Shown in pieces: positions 9,448 through 20,100 of a stretch of 64,000 nt of DNA. The stretch spans positions 69,901 to 133,900 of the forward strand of contig JAHREW010000011.1 of assembly GCA_020883125.1 (NCBI GenBank), read 5' to 3'. A model generated the notes under the pieces. The model was not told the origin of the DNA. It saw only the letters and a program-made list of their open reading frames with translations, and ran no database searches. Source of the stretch: Microcoleus sp. CAWBG506. Its GTDB lineage: Bacteria; Cyanobacteriota; Cyanobacteriia; Cyanobacteriales; Microcoleaceae. The position numbers and the translations under genes were made by a program. The stretch's first letter is position 1, and every line of letters starts with the position of its first letter.

Positions 9448-10707
9448 ATGCACTTAGGTCATCGCAAAACTTGTCGAGTCTGCGGTTCTTCAGCACTCAC
9501 CCCAGTGATTAATTTAGGCGAACAGCATTTACAAGGTTCATTTGTCAAACCAGGAAAAGAAGAACCACCCCTCCGCAAAATTGCCCTTTCTCTAGTACGC
9601 TGCGATCCAACCAGAGATGAAAAAGCTTGTGGTTTATTGCAAATGGAGCATACCGTACCGCCAGAAATTTTATATTCTGCATACTGGTATCGTTCCGGTA
9701 CGAACCAAACTATGCGAAATCACTTACAGGAAATTACTGAAGAAGCAGCATCGCTGATTGACAAAACTAATGCTCGTGTTTTAGATATTGGGTGTAATGA
9801 TGGTACTTTATTGAAGTGTTATCCCCAAGAATTTATCAAATTTGGTGTCGATCCGTCTGACGTAGCGCAAGAAATAACCGGAGATATTACTGCAATTCAA
9901 GACATTTTTCCTTCAGAAGAACTCACCAAGGTTTTGCAAGGCGAACAATTTGACATTATTACATCGATCGCCATGTTTTATGACCTTGAAGATCCAGTAA
10001 GCTTCTGCAAAGAAATCAAAAAAGCGCTCGCTCCTGCTGGCTTATGGGTATTTGAAATGTCCTATATGCCATCCATGCTCAAAATGAATTCTTACGACAC
10101 AATTTGTCACGAGCATTTGGAATATTATAGTTTAGCTGTATTGGAATATATTCTCAAACAAGCTGACTTAAAAATTGTAGATGCCGTCCTGAATGACAGC
10201 AACGGCGGTAGCATTCGTTGTTATGCCACGCATCTTGACAACTTTGCCTTCAAGAAACAAGAAGCTTTGACACGTATTAAGCTATTACGTCAGACAGAAT
10301 TTGATTTGGATCTGGATACGGACAAACCTTATAAGCATTTTCAAGACAGGATTAACGTGCATAAAGAGCAGTTACTTTCGCTGCTAAAAATGCTGAAAAA
10401 AGAAGGTAAGAGCATTCACATTTACGGTGCATCGACTAAAGGCAATACAATTTTGCAGTGGTGTGGAATTGACAATCGGATTATAGATGTAGCGGCCGAA
10501 AGAAACCCAGATAAATACGGTGCTTATACGCTTGGTACTGACATTCCTATTGTCAGCGAAGCGGATTCTAGGGCAATGAAGCCGGATTATTATTTAGTCT
10601 TGCCTTGGCATTTTAAGGAAGAATTTCTCAAGCGCGAGCAAGAAACACTCAACAGCGGTGTAGGTCTAATTTTTCCTTTGCCTAACCTGGAAATTATCAA
10701 ATACTAA
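9448..10707 (+). CDS. SAM-dependent sugar C-methyltransferase-like protein
   Basis: A 419-aa, three-part protein of the NDP-hexose C-methyltransferase type (the TylC3/NovU architecture). A zinc-binding N-terminus (CRVCGSSALTPVINLGEQHL, residues about 10-29, plus later Cys) is followed by a Rossmann methyltransferase with motif I ARVLDIGCNDGTLL (about 108-121), then a C-terminal domain (HIYGASTKGNTILQWCGID, about 327-345). It probably methylates a nucleotide-linked or lipid-linked sugar. A good ribosome site (TTTGGAGG) precedes the ATG. It lies in the operon 24 bases from the next gene. Confidence 0.85.
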   Translation: MHLGHRKTCRVCGSSALTPVINLGEQHLQGSFVKPGKEEPPLRKIALSLVRCDPTRDEKACGLLQMEHTVPPEILYSAYWYRSGTNQTMRNHLQEITEEAASLIDKTNARVLDIGCNDGTLLKCYPQEFIKFGVDPSDVAQEITGDITAIQDIFPSEELTKVLQGEQFDIITSIAMFYDLEDPVSFCKEIKKALAPAGLWVFEMSYMPSMLKMNSYDTICHEHLEYYSLAVLEYILKQADLKIVDAVLNDSNGGSIRCYATHLDNFAFKKQEALTRIKLLRQTEFDLDLDTDKPYKHFQDRINVHKEQLLSLLKMLKKEGKSIHIYGASTKGNTILQWCGIDNRIIDVAAERNPDKYGAYTLGTDIPIVSEADSRAMKPDYYLVLPWHFKEEFLKREQETLNSGVGLIFPLPNLEIIKY

Positions 10708-10731
10708 GCCGACACAAAAGAGAATCAACCT

Positions 10732-13266
10732 ATGACACATTTTTTCATTCATAACAGTTTTCAGAGCGGCGATGTGATTTTGACAAGAGCCCTCATTCAG
10801 GCTGTGAGAATTAGTTTCCCGGCGGTAAAAATCACCCTAGAGTGCGACGAAGTATCTGCTTATCTTTGGGAGGATTTAGATTTGCCGATCGCCTTTTTTC
10901 AAGACGGCGAATACAAAGGCACAAAAACCACGCCAAACTGCCCTACTGATGCCATATTTGTCAATACATGGTTTGGGGTTTTTGATGATATTTTGAAACT
11001 CTACGGTATGACGTACCAAAATAACGTTCATACCTTTAATCGTCAGATGTATCAGCAGCATCTAAATCATAAATATCTCCTGCCGATACCGATTCACACC
11101 CCCATGATTACCTTCTTTGGGCAGAGAGAGCCGGAAATAGAAGTTAGAGCCAACAGTATTTTGGTAGAAAACGGGGAAGTTTTCTCAAATCAAAGCTATT
11201 TTTATTTAAACGAACACCTCAAACAAATAGCAGCGGATTTTCCTCAACTCAATTTTTACTGTTCGGCTCCACCTAAATCCCAGGCGACAAATCTTGTAGA
11301 TTGCAGCGGCATGAATCTGAAGCAATTGTCGCAAATGGGAGACAAATGTATTGGTTTGTTGATGAAAGGAAGCGCTATCAACGCCGCTTGCCAAACGGAG
11401 ATTAATCGATATAAACCTCGCTGCATTGTCGGCTGGGACTTAGCCGAGAAACTTTGGGAGAACTTGGAAAATCCGGTGGTTTATGCCAAGAATTATGCCG
11501 AACTCCAACAATGGCTGGGCAAGATAGTCGAAGATATTAGCTTATCTACAGGAGAAGCTAAAACTGCAAATATTTTGGTGACGAGGGAATCAAGATTTCA
11601 GACAGCATCAGCAAGTAAAGAGAACGATAACTTGCAGGATAAAATTTTGATTGTATCGCACAAAGAAAAACAATGTGGGGTGCAGCAGTACGGTTTAAAC
11701 ATAGCAAAAACCCTCGAAAAATCAACTAAATACTCTTTCGTATATGCCGAATGTTCCAGTTCCGAAGAGTTGTTGGAGAGCGTCAACAAGCTTAAGCCAG
11801 TAGCAATTATTTACAACTATCATCCGTTGACATTAAGTTGGGTCAATCCAACTATCCTTCAATCTATCAATGTGCCACATATAGGCATTATTCATGAAGT
11901 AACTCAGCGCATCGCCGATGTATCAAATAATTCACTTTTTCAATACCATATAGCTCCCGATCAGACCTTAGAACTAAAGAATCCAATTGTATTTAAAACC
12001 GGAAGAATTGTATTGCCCTACAGGAATAATCACAAATTACCAGAGATCGTAACTATTGGTAGTTTTGGATTTGGACTGGAAGGAAAAGGATTTGAGAAGG
12101 TCATTGCTACTGTACAGCAAGAGTATGATGAGGCATTGATTAGGCTGCATATTCCCTTTGCAACTTTTGCGGATGCTGATGGAAGTCAAGCAGTAGCCAT
12201 AGCAAAAAGATGTCAGCAGGCGATCGTCAAGCCTGGTATTAAACTGAGTTTAAGTCACGATTTTCTCACTCAAGAGCAATTACTGGATTTTCTGGCACAA
12301 AATACGCTCAACGCATTTTTTTATGAAAGATATGATAATCGTGGTATATCTAGCACCATCGATCATGCCCTGGCTGTAAAAAGACCGATCGCCATTACAA
12401 AAAGCAATATGTTCAGACATATTGTTTCAGCAAAGCCTTCAATTTGTATAGAAGATTCCAGCTTGAAACAAATTGTTGATAACGGTATTGCACCGCTAGT
12501 GCCATTTTACAATGAATGGAGCGAAGCTAATTTCATTTTGGATTATGAGCGTATACTTGCTCAAGTATTAGAAAAGCCAGAGAAGTCGCACAGCCAGAGG
12601 TATTTAGATGTTGGGATTCCAAATGTAACATCATTCAATCGGATCTTGGATGATGCGGCGCGATCGCACTACCAACCTATCATCGATCAGTTATTTGCGC
12701 TAGTTCCTGAGATGATGGTGCGTAAAATACCAGCAGCTAATATTCAGCAAGCCTTTATATTGGATACGGTGCAAAAATTTGCCTCCCAATGCGTCACACC
12801 TAAAATTTTATGCGTTGGCAGTTATGAAGATAGTGCTGCTGCTGCCTTGAAACAAATCGGCTACCACCTGGAAGAAATTGATCCGGCGATCAACTACGAT
12901 CTGAATGTGTATTTCCAAAAGCCGTCTACTATCAAAGGGAGCTATGATATTATTTTTTCAACATCTGTGATTGAACACGTTCAAAATGACGAGTTGTTTT
13001 TGATGCAAATGGCTGAACTTCTGGCACCTGGAGGTGTTGCTATTTTAACGTGCGATTATAATGACCAGTATAAACCGGGCGATCGCATTCCCGGCGTAGA
13101 CTTTCGTCTTTACACTCAAAAAGACTTCAAACAGCGACTGCTTCCTTTGTTGAAAAATTGCGTTCTCCCTGATGTTCCGCAGTGGGATTGTCCGAACCCC
13201 GATTTTATCTATGAAGGATGTCGTTATACATTTGCAACCTTTGTTTTTCAGAAAAATAAACTGTGA
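10732..13266 (+). CDS. 844-aa glycosyltransferase-methyltransferase fusion
   Basis: Three regions are visible. Residues about 1-280 resemble a GT9/heptosyltransferase-like fold (SFQSGDVILTRALIQAVRIS, CIGLLMKGSAINAACQ). Residues about 300-610 resemble a GT-B glycosyltransferase (CGVQQYGLNIAKTLE, IVTIGSFGFGLEGKGFEKVI). Residues about 690-840 form a class I methyltransferase (YDIIFSTSVIEHVQNDELFL, LLAPGGVAILTCDYND). The role is probably sequential glycan building and methyl capping on one polypeptide. Its stop overlaps the next GTG start by four bases, so the two are translationally coupled. Substrate unknown; the domain calls rest on motifs and fold impressions. Confidence 0.75.
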   Translation: MTHFFIHNSFQSGDVILTRALIQAVRISFPAVKITLECDEVSAYLWEDLDLPIAFFQDGEYKGTKTTPNCPTDAIFVNTWFGVFDDILKLYGMTYQNNVHTFNRQMYQQHLNHKYLLPIPIHTPMITFFGQREPEIEVRANSILVENGEVFSNQSYFYLNEHLKQIAADFPQLNFYCSAPPKSQATNLVDCSGMNLKQLSQMGDKCIGLLMKGSAINAACQTEINRYKPRCIVGWDLAEKLWENLENPVVYAKNYAELQQWLGKIVEDISLSTGEAKTANILVTRESRFQTASASKENDNLQDKILIVSHKEKQCGVQQYGLNIAKTLEKSTKYSFVYAECSSSEELLESVNKLKPVAIIYNYHPLTLSWVNPTILQSINVPHIGIIHEVTQRIADVSNNSLFQYHIAPDQTLELKNPIVFKTGRIVLPYRNNHKLPEIVTIGSFGFGLEGKGFEKVIATVQQEYDEALIRLHIPFATFADADGSQAVAIAKRCQQAIVKPGIKLSLSHDFLTQEQLLDFLAQNTLNAFFYERYDNRGISSTIDHALAVKRPIAITKSNMFRHIVSAKPSICIEDSSLKQIVDNGIAPLVPFYNEWSEANFILDYERILAQVLEKPEKSHSQRYLDVGIPNVTSFNRILDDAARSHYQPIIDQLFALVPEMMVRKIPAANIQQAFILDTVQKFASQCVTPKILCVGSYEDSAAAALKQIGYHLEEIDPAINYDLNVYFQKPSTIKGSYDIIFSTSVIEHVQNDELFLMQMAELLAPGGVAILTCDYNDQYKPGDRIPGVDFRLYTQKDFKQRLLPLLKNCVLPDVPQWDCPNPDFIYEGCRYTFATFVFQKNKL

Positions 13267-14135
13267 ACGCTCTTATTTTTGGTGCTAACGGACAAGATGG
13301 ATACTATCTCCATCAGTTGTGCAAAGCCAAAGGAATTAAACCTTTAGCTGTATCGCGATCGGGAGATTGGATGCGTGGCGATGTGTCTGACTACAAACAG
13401 GTTGAGGAGTTCGTAAAAGAATACCAACCAACCTACGTATTTCACTTAGCTGCTAAATCAACAACACGACACGATGCGCTGTTTGAAAATCATGCAGCAG
13501 TTTCGACAGGTACACTAAATATTTTAGAAGCGGTTTACAAGCACAGCGCCAATTCTAAAGTTTTTATTACAGGTAGCGGTGTTCAATTTCATAATGATGG
13601 GAATCCCATTTCTGAAGATACTGGTTTTGAAGCAAGTAGTCATTATGCCGTTGCTAGAATCCAATCAGTTTATGCAGCCCGCTATTACCGAAGTCTCGGT
13701 ATCAAAACCTATGTAGGATATTTATTCCATCATGAAAGCCCTCTCAGAAAGCCAAATCATGTCAGCCAAAAAATTGTACTTGCCGCTAAGCGGATTGTTA
13801 AGGGTTCTCAAGAAAAAATCCAAATGGGCGATGTGAATGTAGAAAAAGAATGGACATATGCCGGTGATGTAGTAGAGGGCATTATGACGCTTGTAGAACA
13901 GGAAAATGTTTTTGAAGCTGTCATCGGTTCCGGCAAAACTCATTCTATAAAAGATTGGATAGAAGTCTGCTTTTCGCAGCTAGGTTTGGATTGGACAGGC
14001 TATGTAGATCAGGCGGAAAATTTTCAGCCTGAGTATCAACGATTAGTATCCAATCCCGCGCTAATGCACAGCCTAGATTGGCATCCCAAGATTGATTTGC
14101 GACAACTCGCAACTATGATGCTAGAAACCCTATAA
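13263..14135 (+). CDS. GDP-mannose 4,6-dehydratase-like extended SDR
   Basis: A 290-aa extended short-chain dehydrogenase starting at GTG. NAD(P) site IFGANGQDGYYL (residues 4-15), VFHLAAKSTT near 59 and an active-site region HYAVARIQSVYAARYY near 126 mark the GDP-mannose dehydratase/epimerase family. The usual Tyr-x3-Lys is here Tyr-x3-Arg (YAVAR), a conservative but unusual change. It is shorter than GMD (about 340-370 aa). It likely makes or modifies an activated sugar used by the neighbouring transferases. The four-base overlap with the preceding gene supports the GTG start. Confidence 0.82.
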   Translation: MNALIFGANGQDGYYLHQLCKAKGIKPLAVSRSGDWMRGDVSDYKQVEEFVKEYQPTYVFHLAAKSTTRHDALFENHAAVSTGTLNILEAVYKHSANSKVFITGSGVQFHNDGNPISEDTGFEASSHYAVARIQSVYAARYYRSLGIKTYVGYLFHHESPLRKPNHVSQKIVLAAKRIVKGSQEKIQMGDVNVEKEWTYAGDVVEGIMTLVEQENVFEAVIGSGKTHSIKDWIEVCFSQLGLDWTGYVDQAENFQPEYQRLVSNPALMHSLDWHPKIDLRQLATMMLETL

Positions 14136-14162
14136 AATTACACTCTAAATTTAGCTAGTTCC

Positions 14163-17100
14163 ATGATGAAACAATTATCTCAGCCAGCTTCTTACCCCTA
14201 TACACCGATGCACAAGCATTACGGTTTTGCATTTTTTAATTGCCAGGAATTATTGTCGTATCTGCCCACAGCAAAAAATCTCAAAAATAGCGAACCAAAC
14301 TGCATAATTACATGGTTCACTACTGGGGAAGGTGAGATGTTGCTGCAAAATAATCCTGACATTGACCAAGTTGTGGTTATGGAGGGAAGCGCGAAATCTC
14401 TCGAAGCTGAGATACCGCGTTTGCAAAAAGAACGTTCTTGGTCAGGTTTTTTCAGTGCTGAATTGCTGCTAAATAATTCCGGTCAGCGAATTTTGTTGGG
14501 ACAACTTGGCTCAAATGGCGATTGTCTTCATGCAACTACCTTGGCGAGACAAATCAAGCATGATTATCCGAATTGTCATTTGACTTGGGCAATTTCATCT
14601 ATGTGCCGAAGTATGATTGAAGGTAATCCATTTGTTGATGAAGTTTGGGAATTTCCTGCTAGGAATTGGTCGGAAATTGTGGCTGCTTGGTACGCTCTGG
14701 AAAAAGAGGTACAGGTGCGGCTCAGTCGCGGCGAATTTGATGAAGTATTTTTGACGCAGGTGAGCCCGAACAACTATCAAAATTATGATGGAACTACTAA
14801 AGGTTCTCTGTTTCGAGGCTATCCAAAGCAGATTACGGTGCCGATTCAGAATATTCTGCGTCTCCGAAGTGATGAGATTGAAAGAGTCCAAAATTTTGCT
14901 GAACAGCACAATTTGCTGAAACGCAGTCATGTAATTTTATTTGAGTATACGAGTAGTAGCAGTCAGTCTTTTGTGAAGCCAGAATACGCTTTGTCTGTTG
15001 CTCAAGGGCTACTGTCTCGCTTACCGGATTGCACTATTATTCTGTCCTCTCACATTAAAATTAGCACAGGAGATACACGTATTATTGATGGTAGTGTATT
15101 GACGCTACGCGAAAATGCGGAGTTAACTAAGTATTGCTCTCTTTTAATTGGCTGTTCGAGTGGCGTAACACAGATAGCATTAACAGATTGGGCCAAACCA
15201 TTACCGATGATTCAGTTGTTGCTAGCATCTACATCAGTATATGCTTCGATCGCCCACGATTTGGAATATTCGCAACAGTCATCAGAGCAAGTTTTAGAAA
15301 TGACGGCTTGCCCAATTGAACAGGTAGTAGAATGTGCTTACACTGCTCTGATTCAAGGATTTTCCGGAGCGCGAAGCCGATTTAACCAACAAATTCCGCT
15401 TCATTTTGACTTCTATTTTACCTTGATTCGTCAGGCTCTCTTGCAAAAAGGGGAGTATCTGAAAGCTGCGCGATCGCTATTGTATACCGCAGAGCGATAC
15501 GGCTGGCACGAACAGCTCAAAACCTTTGTCAAAACTGAGTTGCTGACCAAAACAGACCCGCCTCAAAATATTATGTTAATTACTGATGAAAATTATACTC
15601 AGTTATTACAACAGTTGATTTCAGGATCGGATTCCCGCCAATTAGCTTTATCACATCAAAATTTGACCATGAAAGCATCTTATGAATTTGAATTTCCGAC
15701 AATTTCGCCTGTCTCGCCAAGCAATAAAAGACCTTTTTGGTCGGTGATGATTCCGACCTATAATCTGAAGGAAAAATATCTCGAACAAACGCTCAGGAGT
15801 GTTATTGAACAAGCTCCATTTCCCGATGAAATGCAGATTGAAGTTGTCAACGATCATCCGAGTCAGTCAGTTCAAGCTGAGATAGCAGCAATTATCAAAA
15901 AAGTGGCTGGCGATCGCATCCAATTTTATCGGCATTCTGAAACTAATGTTGGCCAAACTGCCATTTTTAATATTTGCATTCAGCAAGCACGCGGTCAATG
16001 GGTTCACATTCTGCACGATGATGATTTGGTGAAGCCGGGATTTTATAGCAGCCTTCGGGAATCAATAGAAAAACAATTAACTATTGGTGCTGCTTTCTGT
16101 CGCTGCGTTCATGTTAATGAAGAAAATGCGCCTTTATGGTTATCGCCTCTGGAAAGAGAAACTCCTGGAATTTTAACTGATTGGCTCAAAAAAATTGCCG
16201 TGTATTCTTGGATTGCGGCGGCTTCGATTGTAGTGAAGCGCAGCGTATATGAGGAGTTGGGTGGATTTTGTCCGCAGGCTGGTGCTGCTGCTGATTGGGA
16301 AATGTGGAAGCGAATTGCTGTGCATTATCCAATGTGGTACGATCCTCAAATTTTGGCTTGTACGCGGATGAATTCTTCATCATGGACATCTCGCTTGTTT
16401 CAAGCGGGTGAAAATATTGCAGAGGCTAGAAAGGCGATCGAAATTTCCCAATCTTATCTACCCAAAGATAGTGGTGAGGAATTATCAAATCAGGCGAGAG
16501 ATCATTATGCGATCGAAGCTTTAAAAATGGCGCATTCAATGATTGCTAAAGGAGAGGGGAATTCAGCGATCGCCCAAATTAAAGAAGGATTAAAATGTAG
16601 CACCTCTGCCAAAGTAATTAACTTACTTCCGGCTGTATTCTTGTCTAGTGAAACTGCACAAAAACCGAGTAATACAGAAGCGAAACCTGCGCTAAAAATT
16701 ATCATTGACGGGGTAATGTTTCAGATTCACAAGTCTGGAATTACCCGTGTCTGGCAATCATTAATTACAGAATGGGCAACTCAGAGTTTCAGCCAGCACA
16801 TCCTCGTACTCGATCGCAATGGAACTTTCCCCAAAATTTCAGGGATAAATTATCGGCAAGTCCCAGCCTATGACTATAGTAATACGGAAGGCGATCGCGA
16901 AATGTTGCAGCAAATCTGCGATGAAGAACAAGCTGATTTGTTTGTTTCCACTTACTATACCACACCGCGATCGACACCATCTGTATTCATGGCTTATGAC
17001 ATGATTCCAGAAGTCATGGGAGCTAATCTAGCTAACCCAATGTGGACAGAAAAATATCATGGTATTCGTCACGCTTCTGCATACATAGCGATTTCTGAAA

Positions 17101-20100
17101 ATACTGCCCGCGATTTAGTCAAATGCTTTCCTGAAATTTCTCCTGAGTCGGTAACAGTAGCCCATTGTGGCATTGACAAAGGATTTTCGCCCTTAACCTT
17201 TGTCGAAGTTAATCAATTTAAGATGAAATACGGCATCTCAAAACCATACTTTTTGTGGGTGGGCGATCGCATCGGATTTAACGGTTATAAAAATGCTATA
17301 TTGTTTTTCAAAGCCTTTGCTCAATTAGACAGTAAACATGACTTTGAAATGGTCTGCATAGGCGGTAACTCAGTATTAGAAACAGAGTTAAAAGCATACA
17401 CTTATGACATCAACTTTCACCTACTAAAATTGAGCGACAACGAGTTAAAAAGCGCTTATTCCGGTGCTATAGCATTAGTTCAAACATCAAAATATGAAGG
17501 TTTTGGATTGCCAATACTAGAAGCGATCGCCTGCGGATGTCCAGTGATTGCCTGTAAAAATAGTTCAATTCCTGAAGTGGCAGCTCAAGCAGCGTTGTAT
17601 GTCAACTCAGAAGATGTTGAAGGATTGAAAAAGGCACTAATTGAAGTTCAAAAGCCTGAGATTCGCCAATCATTAATTTCTGCTGGTTTGAAACAAGCTA
17701 AAAATTTCTCTTGGTCAAACATGGCCAAAATAGTTAGTGATGCTTTGATACAAGCGGCTGGTAGCAAACAGCAACTACCTGCTATTCCGACTCAGAGTCA
17801 AGCTTCTTTGTCAAGCATTATTGAGCAATATCAGAAAAATTCTGCTGATTTATCTGCACTAGGAAATGTCCGCCAAGCTCGCAAACAAATTGCTGAAATA
17901 TGGCTCGGTTTACCCCCAGAGCAACTGGCAAGCGCCTATGCAGGTGAGGCAGGAAAAGTGCACCAATCACTGCTAAATAGCGAAATTAAATATGAACCGC
18001 TAACGGATACAGAAGAGACTTTTGTCAGTGAACTAACAGCATATATTGCTAAAGGATTTAATGAGCAGAAAGCTATTAATTACCTGCTAGCAGCCATGCT
18101 GTACCGACGCGCCGATCAATTGCATATCAAGTACGATCGCGCTCAAATTCCCAACTGGTTCGCCAACGACTATCTCAAATTTATGTTTGCCTCTCCCAGC
18201 TTATTTCAAACAGTTGGAGACGCTGACAATTACTATCAATTCATCCAGGATTGGGTGAATTACATCCATAGCAATATTTTCAAAAATCCCGAATCACAAC
18301 TGTGGCAAAATATTGCCTTGTTTTTCTCCCAAGCTGCTAACTTTATCCCGCTGTACTTTACAACTGCAAAACTGCGCGATATTTACACCAAACGGGCTGA
18401 TATTATCGAGTTTGCACTCAAAATTCGTGGTAGTTCCATTGATTGTATCTTCCCAGGTCGATCGCCCAATCGAACCAAAATCCGCCTCGGCATCATCAAC
18501 GACCATTTCACACCCCAAACCGAAACCTTCGCTACAATCCCGGTTTTCGAGCATTTAAACCGCGACCAATTCGAGATTATTCTCTATGCGCTCAACACCA
18601 ACGGACACCCATTAGAAAAGTATTGCCAAAGTCGTGCAGACAAGCTAGTTACACTCCCCACAGACTTTGCATCTCAAGTCCAAACAATTCGCGCCGATGA
18701 CTTAGATATCCTGTTTTTTGGTACTAATTTAACTGCTGTTAACAAACAGTTGGTTTCACTAGCAATGCACCGTTTGGCGCGGGTACAAACGACATCTTTC
18801 TGTTCCCCAACTACCACGGGAATCAGGCATATGGATTACTACATTGCCGGAAAATTTACGGTTCCTGATGCCAGCTATCAAGAACAATATCGAGAACAAT
18901 TAGCCGTTATGGAAGGCAGCGGTTTTTGTTTCAAATATGCAACGGAATCGGAAGTTGCTACAGTTAAGCCTACCCGCCCAAGTCTCGGTATTTCCGACAA
19001 AACAACTGTTTTTATCTCCGGTGCAAACTTCTACAAAATTCTGCCGGAATTGAGAGAAACTTGGGTCAAGATTTTAGCAGCCGTACCGGATTCTATCTTG
19101 ATTTTATATCCCTTTGGCCCCGCTTGGACTCGCAGTTATCCCGCCACACCTTTTGTCAACAATTTGAAAGCTGTATGTGCTAAATATGGTGTCAATAATA
19201 ACCGTTTGTGTTTTGTAAAACAACTGCCTAGTCGCGCGGATGTGAAAGAGTTTTTGCAGCTAGCAGATGTTTATCTCGATTCCTATCCTTATGCGGGTGC
19301 AACATCGTTAATCGATCCTTTGCAAGTAGGATTACCGACGGTAGTTGTGGAAGGAAATGCTTTGCGGTTTCGGCAAGGTGCGGCGATGTTGCGGGAATTA
19401 CAACTGCCCGATTTAATTACTAATAGCGAAGCATCTTACATTCAACTAGCCGTTACTCTCGGCACCAATCCTGAATTGCGGCAACGCTATCGCCAGGAAA
19501 TTCAGCAGAAAATGCAGGGCAATCCGGCTTGTTTTGATAGTGTTGCATATTCTGGGGCGATCGCCAAATTATTTCAACAACTCTTTCATAAATGGCAAAC
19601 CAGCCACCAAGCAGCATCCCGCATCCTACAGGATAGCATTCCCAAAGTGGCCACTTTGGGCGATCGGCTATCCCATACCCTCCAGTTATATCAAACCAAT
19701 CCATCAAACACCTCAGCCATCTCCGAGTTGCGTCAAATCCGCAAAGAAATAGCCGAATTTTGGCTAAGCGTTGCCGTTGAAAACCTAGAAAATACCTACA
19801 AAAGCAACCCCGGCAAAAACTACAAAATCCTGCTTTCCTCCGGCTTTCAACATCAACCAATGAGGGAAGAAGAACAAAGATTTTTGCAGCAATTAATCCA
19901 GATTAGCAAAGGATTAGTACATCCCCAAGCCATGAATGCCCTGCTGGCAGCCATGCTATATTTCCCACCGGGAACGATGCGAATTCCTGAAGCTAGGAAC
20001 CGTTTGCCCCAATGGTTAATCGGCGATTACGAACAAGTTTTTGAGCCAGAAACCGCTGTGAATGCCGAATCGAGTTCTGACTTGCTATCTCAATACATTC

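Noticed and set aside
19453-19860. 135-aa minus-strand ORF
   Set aside because: It is antisense within the giant glycosyltransferase; Cys/Arg/Trp-rich shadow with no domain.
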